NCBI RefSeq assembly: GCF_004363005.1
Contig: NZ_SNYH01000004.1
Coordinates: 1-64,000 of the forward strand
Direction of reading: 5' to 3'
Source of the DNA: Tenacibaculum caenipelagi
GTDB taxonomy: Bacteria; Bacteroidota; Bacteroidia; Flavobacteriales; Flavobacteriaceae
DNA: 64,000 nt
The position numbers and the translations under genes are program-made. A model generated the notes under the pieces. That model saw only the letters and a list, made by a program, of their open reading frames with translations. It searched no databases and had not been told where the DNA came from. Every line of letters begins with the position of its first letter. Within the stretch, counting starts at the first letter, position 1. Positions 33,910 to 42,313 of the stretch are shown here, in pieces.

Positions 33910-36012
33910 ATGCAAAGTTTTAGATCAGAAATAGAAAATCCTGTTGTAGAAAAGGATATCCTAGAGTTAGAGCGTAAGATACGTTTGTTTAACGAAGGAA
34001 AAATAGATGAAGAACGTTTTAGAAGCTTACGTTTAGCAAGGGGAATTTACGGTCAACGCCAATTTGGAGTACAAATGATTCGTATTAAGTTACCCTATGG
34101 TAAAGTTACGAGTGAACAATTACACAGAATAGCCGATGTTTCTGATGAATATTCAAGAGGGCGTTTGCATATTACCACACGTCAAGATATTCAAATTCAC
34201 CATGTAAGTTTAGACAGAACCCCTGAGTTATGGGCACAGTTAGAGAAAGACGATATTACGTTGCGTGAAGCATGTGGTAATGCCGTACGTAATGTAACGG
34301 CTTCTGAAACTGCAGGAATCGATCTGAAAGAACCGTTTGATGTAACACCGTATGCACACGCCACTTTTCAGTTTTTCTTGCGTAATCCAATCTGTCAAGA
34401 AATGGGAAGAAAGTTTAAAATGTCTTTTTCGGCTTCAGAAGAAGATACTGCGTTGAGTTTTATTCACGATTTAGGATTCATTGCTAAAACGAAAACTGTA
34501 GATGGTAAGGAGGTAAAAGGTTTTAAAGTGTTGTTAGCTGGAGGATTGGGTTCACAACCGCGTCATGCCGATGTAATTTATGAGTTTTTAGAAGCAGAAT
34601 TACTAATTCCTACTATTGAAGGTGTGTTACGTGTATTTGATCGTTACGGAGAGCGTGTAAAAAGAGCCAAAGCTCGTTTAAAATTCTTGGTAAAAGATTT
34701 AGGAGTAAATACCTTTTTAGAATTGGTAGCCGCAGAAAGAAATGCATTGGCCTATAAAACCTATCCAATTAATACTGCCGATTTTGAGCAAGATATTGTT
34801 TTTGAAACCAATGAGGTTCCTTTAGTAGTGATAGAAGATGAAGAGGCATATCAAAATTGGAAAGAAACTAATGTAATTCAGCAAAAGCAAGATGGATTAT
34901 ACGCGATAGGTATCAAAGTACATTTAGGAGATTTTTATACTGATAAAGCACGTTTATTAGCAGATTTAATCAAGAAATATGGAGCGAATGAGTTACGTTT
35001 TACACTACGTCAAAATATCTTGATTCGTCATGTAAGAGAAGAATTTTTACCATTTTTCTATACAGAATTACAAAAGTTAGGTTTTGCAGATGCAGGATAT
35101 AATAGTTTGAATGATATCACTGCATGTCCTGGAACAGATACATGTAACTTAGGTATTGCTAGTAGTACAGGAATTGCAGCAGAGTTAGAGCGTGTGTTAA
35201 AAGCTGAATATCCGCAGTATGTAAATAACAAAGACATCACCATTAAAATTAGTGGATGTATGAATGCTTGTGGACAACACAATATGGCACATATTGGTTT
35301 TCAAGGAATGTCAATAAAAGTAGGGAATCTATTGGCTCCAGCTTTACAAGTGTTGATTGGAGGAGGAGTTTTAGGTGGCGGAAATGGTCGTTTTGCTGAT
35401 AAATTGGTAAAGATCCCAAGTAAAAGAGGGCCAGAGTCCTTGAGAGTTTTACTAAACGATTTTGAAACTCATAAACAAGCAAACGAAGATTTCTTAAGCT
35501 ATTATGATAGACAAGGAAAAACATATTTCTATGAGCTGTTAAAAGAATTATCAGACACTACCAATTTAACAGAAGATGATTTTATTGATTGGGGACACGA
35601 TAAAAACTATGTAAAAGCCATAGGAGTAGGAGAATGTGCAGGAGTGGTGATAGACTTAGTAGCAACCTTACTGTTTGAAAGTGAAGAAAAGCTAGAAAAT
35701 GCTTCACAGGCCTTGAATAATCAACAATGGTCAGATAGTATTTACCACGCTTATGCAGCTATGGTAAACACTGCTAAAGCCTTGTTAACAGCAGAAGGAG
35801 CAAAAACCAATACACAAGCAGGAATCATCACCAATTTTGATGAAACCTTCGTAGTAACAAATAAAATAGAATTATCAAGTTCATTTAAAGAATTGATTTA
35901 TCAGATTAATAAGAATGAACCTACGGAAGCTTTTGCAAAAAAGTATTTAGAGGAAGCAATAGCATTTTATAAAACAATTGATGCTTACCGAAAAGTAGCC
36001 GTAGAAAGTTAA
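33910..36012 (+). CDS. Sulfite (nitrite) reductase, siroheme type, with C-terminal HEPN domain
   Basis: 700 residues. The first ~560 form the ferredoxin-type siroheme reductase with two homologous halves. Cluster cysteines are in CPGTDTCNLGIASS and SGCMNACGQHNM, and ITTRQDIQIHH marks the first half. From about residue 570 comes an all-helical tail (ECAGVVIDLVATLLF, SDSIYHAYAAMVNTAKALL) resembling HEPN domains; the nuclease RxxxxxH motif is not apparent. It reduces sulfite to sulfide for cysteine and methionine synthesis, judging by its operon. Nitrite as substrate is possible for the family. The tail is absent from E. coli CysI. Confidence 0.9.
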   Translation: MQSFRSEIENPVVEKDILELERKIRLFNEGKIDEERFRSLRLARGIYGQRQFGVQMIRIKLPYGKVTSEQLHRIADVSDEYSRGRLHITTRQDIQIHHVSLDRTPELWAQLEKDDITLREACGNAVRNVTASETAGIDLKEPFDVTPYAHATFQFFLRNPICQEMGRKFKMSFSASEEDTALSFIHDLGFIAKTKTVDGKEVKGFKVLLAGGLGSQPRHADVIYEFLEAELLIPTIEGVLRVFDRYGERVKRAKARLKFLVKDLGVNTFLELVAAERNALAYKTYPINTADFEQDIVFETNEVPLVVIEDEEAYQNWKETNVIQQKQDGLYAIGIKVHLGDFYTDKARLLADLIKKYGANELRFTLRQNILIRHVREEFLPFFYTELQKLGFADAGYNSLNDITACPGTDTCNLGIASSTGIAAELERVLKAEYPQYVNNKDITIKISGCMNACGQHNMAHIGFQGMSIKVGNLLAPALQVLIGGGVLGGGNGRFADKLVKIPSKRGPESLRVLLNDFETHKQANEDFLSYYDRQGKTYFYELLKELSDTTNLTEDDFIDWGHDKNYVKAIGVGECAGVVIDLVATLLFESEEKLENASQALNNQQWSDSIYHAYAAMVNTAKALLTAEGAKTNTQAGIITNFDETFVVTNKIELSSSFKELIYQINKNEPTEAFAKKYLEEAIAFYKTIDAYRKVAVES

Positions 36013-36025
36013 AAAGGAGAGTCCA

Positions 36026-36793
36026 ATGAAAAATCAACCGAAATTAACCGTAGTAGGTGCAGGACCAGGAGACGCTGATTTAATCACCTTAAAAGCCATC
36101 AAAGCATTAGAACAAGCAGATGTAGTATTGTACGATGCATTGGTGAATAACGAACTGTTAGGGTATGTAAACCCGAATGCAGAATTAATTTTTGTAGGAA
36201 AACGTAGAGGATGCTATCGCTATCAACAAGAACAAATCAATGAGTTGATTGTTACGAGAGGATTTTCTCACGGACATGTAGTGCGTTTAAAAGGCGGTGA
36301 CCCTTTCATTTTTGGTAGAGGGGCAGAAGAAATGGAATATGCTGCCAAATACGGATTAGAGGTTGCTGTAGTTCCAGGAATTTCTTCATCGTTAGCGGTA
36401 CCGGCTTATCAGAACATTCCGTTGACAAAAAGAGGAAGTTCAGAAAGCTTTTGGGTCATTACAGGAACCACAAAACAGCACCAATTATCAAACGATGTTG
36501 CTTTAGCAGCAAAATCGAGTGCAACGGTTGTTATTTTAATGGGAATGGGTAAGCTTTCAGAAATCATTCAGCTTTTTAAGGCAGAAGGGAAGAACGAATT
36601 ACCAGTAGCAATTATTCAAAACGGAACGACTCCTGAAGAAAAAATAGGAATTGGTACTGTAGATACTATAGAAGAAGTAGTCGCTAAAAATAACTTGAGT
36701 AATCCTGCGATTATTCTGTTAGGAGATGTGGTAAATCACAGACAACAATTACTACAAGTGCAACAAGAAGTAGCTTTAAAAGAGGTGGTATAA
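36026..36793 (+). CDS. cobA: Uroporphyrinogen-III C-methyltransferase
   Basis: 255 residues. Motifs VVGAGPGDADLITLKA, VVRLKGGDPFIFGRG and VVPGISSSLAVPAY define the SAM-dependent uroporphyrinogen-III methyltransferases (CobA/SirA/CysG C-terminal half). It makes precorrin-2 for siroheme, the cofactor of the upstream reductase. Its final base overlaps the first base of the next gene. The enzyme is free-standing rather than part of a CysG fusion. Confidence 0.94.
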   Translation: MKNQPKLTVVGAGPGDADLITLKAIKALEQADVVLYDALVNNELLGYVNPNAELIFVGKRRGCYRYQQEQINELIVTRGFSHGHVVRLKGGDPFIFGRGAEEMEYAAKYGLEVAVVPGISSSLAVPAYQNIPLTKRGSSESFWVITGTTKQHQLSNDVALAAKSSATVVILMGMGKLSEIIQLFKAEGKNELPVAIIQNGTTPEEKIGIGTVDTIEEVVAKNNLSNPAIILLGDVVNHRQQLLQVQQEVALKEVV

Positions 36794-37368
36794 TGGAAGA
36801 AAGAAATAATTTATATCCAATTTTTTTAAAGACTAAAGAATTGGAAGTGCTAATTGTAGGAGGAGGGTTTGTAGCTGAAGAAAAACTACGATTTTTATTA
36901 AAATCGAGTCCCGATGCTAAGGTAACCATGGTAGCTCCTTTTTTTAGAGATGAAACTGTTGCCATTGCTCAAAAAGGTAAAGTGAATATGGTAATAGATA
37001 GCTATAATGAAACGTATTTGAAGGAAAAACATTTGGTGATTGCAACAACAGATGTTCCGGAGGTAAATATGCAGGTATATAAAGATTGTAGAAGCCAAAA
37101 TACCTTGGTGAATGTAGCTGATAATCCACCGTATTGTGATTTTTATATGGGCGGAATTGTCACCAAAGGAAATGTAAAAATGGCTATTTCAACCAATGGA
37201 AAATCACCAACAACCGCTAAGAGATTGCGTCAGTTTTTTGAGGAAGTAATTCCAGAAGACATCAATCAATTAGTACAAAATTTAAATAGTTACAGAAAAA
37301 CCATCAAAGGAAACTTTGAACAAAAAGTAGAAACATTAAATAAGCTAACAGAGAGTTTAGTAAAGTAA
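36793..37368 (+). CDS. Precorrin-2 dehydrogenase / sirohydrochlorin ferrochelatase
   Basis: 191 residues, Met8/SirC/CysG N-terminal family: YPIFLKTKELEVLIVGGGFVA (NAD-binding start), ATTDVPEVN, NVADNPPYCDFYMGGIV and ISTNGKSPTTAKRLR. It oxidises precorrin-2 and inserts iron to give siroheme. Overlaps cobA by one base. Whether it performs both steps, as Met8 does, cannot be settled from sequence. Confidence 0.92.
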   Translation: MEERNNLYPIFLKTKELEVLIVGGGFVAEEKLRFLLKSSPDAKVTMVAPFFRDETVAIAQKGKVNMVIDSYNETYLKEKHLVIATTDVPEVNMQVYKDCRSQNTLVNVADNPPYCDFYMGGIVTKGNVKMAISTNGKSPTTAKRLRQFFEEVIPEDINQLVQNLNSYRKTIKGNFEQKVETLNKLTESLVK

Positions 37369-37383
37369 TCTTTCGCCTAAGTT

Positions 37384-37478
37384 TATCTTGAGCGAAGTCG
37401 AAAGGCTCAAGATAGGCTAAAATAAAGCAATTTATAAATTTATAAAATAGAAAGAGGGCACTGAGCGTAGTCGAAGTG
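37384..37478. repeat. Two REP-like elements with GAGCGnAGTCGAA core
   Basis: GAGCGAAGTCGAA at 37390-37402 lies in the loop of a perfect 10-bp stem TATCTTGAGC (37384-37393) / GCTCAAGATA (37405-37414). A second core GAGCGTAGTCGAA (37463-37475) sits in CACTGAGCGTAGTCGAAGTG. Such elements are scattered in Flavobacteriaceae genomes. They interrupt an otherwise tight operon just before the ferredoxin reductase gene. Confidence 0.8.
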
Positions 37479-37493
37479 ACAAAAAAAGAGAAC

Positions 37494-38549
37494 ATGATAC
37501 AAACAGATATATTAATTATTGGAGCGGGTCCAACAGGACTATTTACAGTTTTTGAAGCAGGATTATTAAAACTACGTTGTCATTTAATTGATGCCTTACC
37601 ACAACCAGGTGGGCAGTGTTCAGAAATTTATCCGAAGAAACCTATTTATGATATTCCAGCTTATCCAGAGATTTTAGCAGGAGATTTAACTAAGAACCTG
37701 ATGGAACAAATCAAACAATTTGAACCAGGTTTTACCTTAGGAGAAAGAGCAGATACTATCGAAAAACAAGATGACGGAACGTTTATCGTAACTACTAATA
37801 AAGGAACCAAACATCAAGCACCTGTGGTAGCCATTGCAGGTGGTTTAGGAAGTTTTGAACCTCGTAAACCTATTATTCCAAATATTATCGATTTTGAAGA
37901 TAAGGGAGTGGAGTATATGATTAAAGAACCAGAATTGTATCGTGATAAAGATGTGGTAATTGCTGGAGGTGGAGATTCTGCTTTAGATTGGTCTATTTTC
38001 TTAACAGACATAGCTAAGTCAGTGACGTTAATTCACCGAAGAAATGAATTTAGAGGAGCATTAGATTCTGTAGAAAAAGTTCAAGAGTTAAAGAATTTAG
38101 GAAAGATCAATTTGATAACACCTGCTGAGGTAAAAGCAGTGTTAGGAAAAGAGCACGTAACTGGGGTAGTAGTAGAAGAAACAGGTAAAGAACCATTCAT
38201 CATAGATACAGATCATTTTATTCCACTATTCGGATTGGCACCAAAATTAGGGCCGATTGCCAATTGGGGATTAGAAATTGAGAAAAATGCTATTAAAGTA
38301 AACAATGCTTTAGACTACCAAACGAATGTAGAAGGTATTTATGCGATTGGTGATGTGAATACCTATCCAGGAAAGCTAAAACTAATTTTATGTGGATTCC
38401 ACGAAGCAACGTTAATGTGTCAGAGTGCTTACAAACGTATTCATCCAGATAAAAAATATGTAATGAAATATACCACTGTTGGCGGTGTAGACGGTTTCGA
38501 TGGAACAAGAAAAGAAGCACCCAAAGCGGTAGTAAAAGCAATTCAATAA
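37494..38549 (+). CDS. Ferredoxin-NADP+ reductase (thioredoxin-reductase-like)
   Basis: 351 residues from the ATG at 37494 (MIQTDILIIGAGPTGLFTVF); a GTG at 37476 within the REP-like repeat is rejected. The FAD site GAGPTG, the NADP site AGGGDSALDW and FIPLFGLAPKLGPI are typical. The redox CxxC of thioredoxin reductases is absent, which indicates a TrxR-like ferredoxin reductase. With the ferredoxin gene that follows it probably supplies electrons to sulfite reductase in place of CysJ. Confidence 0.9.
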   Translation: MIQTDILIIGAGPTGLFTVFEAGLLKLRCHLIDALPQPGGQCSEIYPKKPIYDIPAYPEILAGDLTKNLMEQIKQFEPGFTLGERADTIEKQDDGTFIVTTNKGTKHQAPVVAIAGGLGSFEPRKPIIPNIIDFEDKGVEYMIKEPELYRDKDVVIAGGGDSALDWSIFLTDIAKSVTLIHRRNEFRGALDSVEKVQELKNLGKINLITPAEVKAVLGKEHVTGVVVEETGKEPFIIDTDHFIPLFGLAPKLGPIANWGLEIEKNAIKVNNALDYQTNVEGIYAIGDVNTYPGKLKLILCGFHEATLMCQSAYKRIHPDKKYVMKYTTVGGVDGFDGTRKEAPKAVVKAIQ

Positions 38550-38567
38550 TTTGGGATTAGGATGAAA

Positions 38568-38660
38568 GTAGTTAGGAGTTGGCATAAAGGTTTGTTGTAA
38601 TTATTTGTTTCAAGTAATTACCCTCTTCATCAATAAACCTTTATGCCAACTCCTAACTAC
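38568..38660. repeat. Long nested inverted repeat
   Basis: Arms of 30 bp (38568-38597 and 38631-38660) match at 29 positions; the outer sequence begins GTAGTTAGGAGTTGGCATAA. Inside is a second hairpin GTAATTATTTG (38597-38607) / CAAGTAATTAC (38611-38621). The structure ends 25 bp before the ferredoxin start codon. It has no T-run, so it is more like a mobile palindromic element or an mRNA-stability hairpin than a terminator. Confidence 0.85.
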
Positions 38661-38685
38661 TGATTCCTGTAAGAAATTGTTAAAA

Positions 38686-39021
38686 ATGGATAGTCAAGAT
38701 ATCACGATAAAAATAACAGACCGCGATGGTGTAATGCATGAGGTAGTTGCTCCGACAGATATGGCAATGAATTTAATGGAGGTGGTTCGTTCTTACGAAC
38801 TCGCTTCTGAAGGAACTATTGGAATCTGTGGAGGAATGGCAATGTGTGCTTCTTGCCAATGTTATGTAAAATCAAATCATGAATTGCCAGAGATGAACGA
38901 GGATGAAGATGCAATGCTAGCAGAAGCTTTTCATGTAGAAGAGAATAGTCGGTTAGGGTGCCAAATTCACATAACTTCTGAATTAGAAGGACTAGAAGTA
39001 GAGTTAGCACCTGAAAATTAG
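38686..39021 (+). CDS. 2Fe-2S ferredoxin (adrenodoxin type)
   Basis: 111 residues from the ATG at 38686 (MDSQDITIKITDRDGVMHEV). An in-frame start at 38605 would add residues encoded by the inverted repeat, so I reject it. Cluster ligands C-x5-C-x2-C in CGGMAMCASCQCYV, with a fourth cysteine in LGCQI. Likely electron carrier between the reductase upstream and sulfite reductase. Confidence 0.9.
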   Translation: MDSQDITIKITDRDGVMHEVVAPTDMAMNLMEVVRSYELASEGTIGICGGMAMCASCQCYVKSNHELPEMNEDEDAMLAEAFHVEENSRLGCQIHITSELEGLEVELAPEN

Positions 39022-39043
39022 TTATTTTAGTAAAAAAGAGTAA

Positions 39044-39787
39044 ATGCGATTCAAACAATACGATTTATCATTAAAAGATGATGTAGAAGTTTTTACCAAA
39101 CAATTGTTTTATGCGTTGTTTAATGATGCATGCCAAGAAAAAGCAAATCATTTAAAAGAAAAGTTCGTAAAGATTTTAAAAGGATTAGCTATCGAAAATG
39201 CTTCGGAAGTATGGGCAGCATACCAACAAACATTTTGTAAAATACGAGAAAAGTTAGATTTAGATGCCAAAGCATTTGAAAAGACTGATCCAGCCTGTAA
39301 AAGCTTAGGAGAAGTGTATTTAGCTTATCCGGGGTTTCATGCCATTGCCGTATATCGATTGAGTCATGAATTGTACAAAATGGAAATTCCGATTTTACCA
39401 AGAATGATGAGCGAATATGCTCATGGACTCACAGGAACAGACATACATCCTGGAGCAACCATTGGAGATTCATTTTTTATAGACCATGCTACGGGAATTG
39501 TCATTGGAGAAACCACGATTATTAAAGAAAATGTAAAAATATATCAAGGAGTCACTTTAGGAGGAATTCAAGTAAAAAAAGAATTGGCATCCACAAAAAG
39601 GCATCCAACGATTGAAAGTAATGTAACCATTTATGCCAATGCAACTATCTTAGGAGGAGATGTAGTAATAGGTAGCGATAGTATTATTGGCGCCAATGTT
39701 TGCGTAATTACTTCTGTACCCGAAGGATCTATTGTAACCTATGAGTCAGAAAATAAAATAACCACAAGAAAATCCTATGTTAAATGA
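39044..39787 (+). CDS. cysE: Serine O-acetyltransferase
   Basis: 247 residues. The N-terminal helical domain precedes a left-handed beta-helix with hexapeptide repeats (IHPGATIGDSFFIDHATG, VVIGETTIIKENVKIYQG), the SAT signature DIHPGA..IDH..G, and a C-terminal GGDVVIGSDSIIGANVCV. It makes O-acetylserine for the adjacent cysteine synthase. It overlaps a possible upstream start of cysM by 11 bases. Length is compatible with CysE/EpsC-type enzymes. Confidence 0.93.
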   Translation: MRFKQYDLSLKDDVEVFTKQLFYALFNDACQEKANHLKEKFVKILKGLAIENASEVWAAYQQTFCKIREKLDLDAKAFEKTDPACKSLGEVYLAYPGFHAIAVYRLSHELYKMEIPILPRMMSEYAHGLTGTDIHPGATIGDSFFIDHATGIVIGETTIIKENVKIYQGVTLGGIQVKKELASTKRHPTIESNVTIYANATILGGDVVIGSDSIIGANVCVITSVPEGSIVTYESENKITTRKSYVK

Positions 39788-39806
39788 TGTAGGTACCAAA
39801 TCAACC

Positions 39807-40694
39807 ATGAAAACTAAAACGATCATAGATAGTATAGGAAATACGCCATTAATTGAAGTTTCTAACATCCTTCAAAAAGAAGGAGTGAAGCTATTGCTAA
39901 AATTAGAAGGAAATAATCCTGGAGGAAGTGTAAAAGATAGAGCAGCGTATAATATGATTGCGGAAGCTATCAAGAGAAAAAATATCCGCCCTGGAGATTA
40001 TTTAGTAGAAGCAACGAGTGGAAATACAGGAATCGCTTTAGCACTCATGGCAAAAATATTAGGCGTAAACATGGTATTGATAATGCCAGAAAATTCTACC
40101 GAAGAACGTGTAAAAACCATGCGTGCTTATGGAGCTGAGGTTATTTTAACGGATGCAGAAAAAGGAATTGAAGGTTCTAGAGACGTTGCACTAGAGTTGC
40201 GTTATAAAAAAGGCTATTTTATGCTCAACCAGTTTGAAAATTCCGATAACTGGAAAGCACATTATAAAACCACAGGTCCAGAAATTTGGAACGATACCGA
40301 AGGGGAAGTAACACACTTTGTATCTGCGATGGGAACTACAGGAACCATTATGGGAGTTTCTACCTATTTAAAAGAACAAAATCCTGAGGTACAAATTATT
40401 GGGGCACAACCTAAAGACGGAGCTAAAATCCCAGGAATTCGTAAGTGGACACCAGCTTACCAGCCAAAATTCTTTAACAAAAGTAAGGTAGATCAGGTGA
40501 TTGAATTAGATGAAAACGATGCTAAAAACATGACGAGAAGGCTAGCACAAGAAGAAGGTGTTTTTGCTGGAATGAGTAGTGGAGGAGCGGTACATGCAGC
40601 CTTAGAAATAGCTCAAACGATTGATAAAGGGGTAATTGTAGCAGTTATTTGCGACAAGGGAGATCGTTATTTATCTTCGGATTTATTCCAATAG
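39807..40694 (+). CDS. cysM: Cysteine synthase
   Basis: 295 residues from the ATG at 39807 (MKTKTIIDSIGNTPLIEV); the start at 39777 adds ten residues of no family resemblance. The PLP lysine is in NPGGSVKDRAAYN, with the asparagine loop EATSGNTGIALA and the phosphate-binding GTTGT. The group resembles CysM/CysK-B. It completes sulfide assimilation into cysteine. Its last ~14 codons are repeated as a remnant at 42180. Last gene of the operon and left boundary of the accessory array. Confidence 0.93.
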   Translation: MKTKTIIDSIGNTPLIEVSNILQKEGVKLLLKLEGNNPGGSVKDRAAYNMIAEAIKRKNIRPGDYLVEATSGNTGIALALMAKILGVNMVLIMPENSTEERVKTMRAYGAEVILTDAEKGIEGSRDVALELRYKKGYFMLNQFENSDNWKAHYKTTGPEIWNDTEGEVTHFVSAMGTTGTIMGVSTYLKEQNPEVQIIGAQPKDGAKIPGIRKWTPAYQPKFFNKSKVDQVIELDENDAKNMTRRLAQEEGVFAGMSSGGAVHAALEIAQTIDKGVIVAVICDKGDRYLSSDLFQ

Positions 40695-40723
40695 ATTGTC
40701 TTTACTTATTTTATAATATAGAA

Positions 40724-40743
40724 ATTCCCGCTTATGCGGGAAT
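40724..40743. terminator. Hairpin after cysM
   Basis: Perfect 8-bp stem ATTCCCGC / GCGGGAAT with loop TTAT, 30 bases after the cysM stop. There is no immediate T-run, so it may act as terminator or mRNA end. A variant copy is at 42247-42268. Confidence 0.65.
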
Positions 40744-40779
40744 AGGAGCAAATGGTTTTTATTTTTTAATTTGTTTGGT

Positions 40780-40903
40780 AACGTTTTTCGTGTATGATTT
40801 GTAGCTGTTTTCAAAGCTATTTCTTGTAGGCTTGCACCAAATTTATTTAAAAGTTCAAAACTTAAATTTACCACTTTCCATGCCATAAGTTATACACGTT
40901 GTT
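40780..40903. repeat. attC-like intergenic palindrome R1 (124 bp)
   Basis: From AAC (40780) to GTT (40901). The ends pair: CGTGTAT near the left end with ATACACG near the right. First member of the array family. The bases after its GTT (AGCACACG) open the module of the esterase gene. Confidence 0.75.
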
Positions 40904-40914
40904 AGCACACGTAT

Positions 40915-42099
40915 TTAATTTTTAAGTTCCTCCAATCGTTTTTTTATGCCAGTGTTTTTCGTATTCAACTCTAATGCTTTTTCATAATATTCAATAGCTT
41001 TCTCTTTATCTCCTTTTAACATGTAAAACTCCGCCAAGCTATCCCAAGCATTACTTGATGAAGGATAATTTTCTGTGTTATATTTAAAATAGAAAAAAGC
41101 TTTGCCTAAATCCTTGAGAGTGTATAAAAATTGATAGCCATAGTAATTGACTAATTCTTCCCGTAAGAAAACTTTATACCCAAGTCTATCTGATAATTTG
41201 TCAAACCTTTTTTTAATCAATGTAGGGTTGGTATACATTTCATCATAGTTAATCATATGTCCTCTAAACAAGTATTTCATACCATCCATAAATGAAACCA
41301 AAGGCATGGTATGGTGGTTTTCTTCTTTATAACCATATTTTTTATATCCTAGACCTATGTTATATGGATGTAATTGCTCGAATTTTTGAATAAATCTCCA
41401 AGTCAGATTAGCCTTTTCAGGGTAAACAGTGTTCTCTACTCTATCTACGGTAGCTATATATACATCTTTATAGGTTCCATTATATTCTTTGAAGAATTTC
41501 TCAAGATTCTTAAGACTAACTTCATTATCCCACCAGGCGCTAAAATCAATTACCAAATATGAATTAAATAATTCAGGTTTAGTAAATAAAGCGTGCAGTA
41601 TAGGTAACCCAGTAAATGAATATCCCGAAAAAATTCGATAATTATTTGTTCTGTAGGTACTATCAATATATGGTATAAGCTCTTTCTCGATAAATTTTAT
41701 AAAATCGTTTGCACCACCGCTTACCTCTAGTCCTTTTTCTTCTTTTCCAGAGTAACCTATCATGGACTTTGTAGGGGATGAATCTTTTACTCTATCTAAA
41801 CTAGTAATACCTACTACTATCATCTCAGGAATTTGTGGACTAGCATCGCTACTCATTTGGGATACAGCTCCGGTGAAAGGGTGAAAAAATTTCCTACCGT
41901 CAAGGATGTAAAGCACAGGATAGTTTACATAATCATTGTTGTTATATGAATTAGGGAGATATATTGAAATTTCTCTATCTGAATTAAGTATTTCAGATTT
42001 GATTGCAAATCTTTTGCCAATAATAATGTCTTTATTACTCTGTCCATATGACAAATTTGAAAAGATAGTTATTAATAGTATAGTAAATAATATTTTCAT
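40915..42099 (-). CDS. Secreted esterase (alpha/beta hydrolase) with C-terminal TPR
   Basis: 394 residues. Signal peptide (about residues 1-19, ending SYGQ). A putative-esterase (esterase D/Fes-like) domain covers residues ~20-290: YPVLYILDGRKFFHPF, nucleophile in SGYSFTGLP, candidate base in EENHHTMPL. A C-terminal tetratricopeptide unit follows (NAWDSLAEFYMLKGDKEKAI). Predicted periplasmic ester hydrolysis, substrate unknown. First module of the accessory array, flanked by repeat R1 and, on the other side, by a decayed repeat and a cysM remnant. Confidence 0.83.
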   Translation of the reverse strand: MKILFTILLITIFSNLSYGQSNKDIIIGKRFAIKSEILNSDREISIYLPNSYNNNDYVNYPVLYILDGRKFFHPFTGAVSQMSSDASPQIPEMIVVGITSLDRVKDSSPTKSMIGYSGKEEKGLEVSGGANDFIKFIEKELIPYIDSTYRTNNYRIFSGYSFTGLPILHALFTKPELFNSYLVIDFSAWWDNEVSLKNLEKFFKEYNGTYKDVYIATVDRVENTVYPEKANLTWRFIQKFEQLHPYNIGLGYKKYGYKEENHHTMPLVSFMDGMKYLFRGHMINYDEMYTNPTLIKKRFDKLSDRLGYKVFLREELVNYYGYQFLYTLKDLGKAFFYFKYNTENYPSSSNAWDSLAEFYMLKGDKEKAIEYYEKALELNTKNTGIKKRLEELKN

Positions 42100-42119
42100 T
42101 TTATTTTTTTAAGTGTCGA

Positions 42120-42178
42120 CGAATATAAAACAAAATAATAAAGCCGTACAAAAAATGTATGATGGTTATATTGTACAA
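42120..42178. repeat. Decayed fragment of the long-type array repeat
   Basis: ATAAAACAAAATAATAAAGC followed by CGTACAAAAAATGTATG is recognisably related to the inner part of the long repeats at 58318 and 61301 (AAAACAAAATAAAAAACCG, then a TACA/TGTA hairpin). Only this segment is preserved. Confidence 0.5.
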
Positions 42179-42179
42179 T

Positions 42180-42268
42180 GTGATAACTATTGCTATCTAT
42201 CTTCAGATTTGTTTCAATAGATTGTCTTTACTTATTATAATATAAAGATTCCCGCTTAGGCGGGAATC
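42180..42268 (+). pseudogene. Remnant of a cysM 3' end plus its hairpin
   Basis: In the frame ending TAG at 42218-42220 it encodes CDNYCYLSSDLFQ, matching the cysM C-terminus CDKGDRYLSSDLFQ with one codon lost. The following ~45 bases match the cysM 3' flank, including ATTGTCTTTACTTATT and the ATTCCCGC hairpin (stem GATTCCCGC/GCGGGAATC at 42247-42268). No other part of the gene is present. It marks a duplicated array boundary. Confidence 0.85.
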
Positions 42269-42313
42269 TCTGTATCTAAATAACTAATTTTCTATTGAGA
42301 AAAATAGTTAAAG

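Noticed and set aside
37304..37495. Minus-strand frame overlapping the REP-like repeats
   Set aside because: Its FDFAQDKLR segment is the usual artefact of reading through GAGCGnAGTCGAA elements; it also overlaps the siroheme synthesis gene.
40683..40886. Minus-strand frame downstream of cysM
   Set aside because: Lies over the hairpin and repeat R1 and has no family resemblance.
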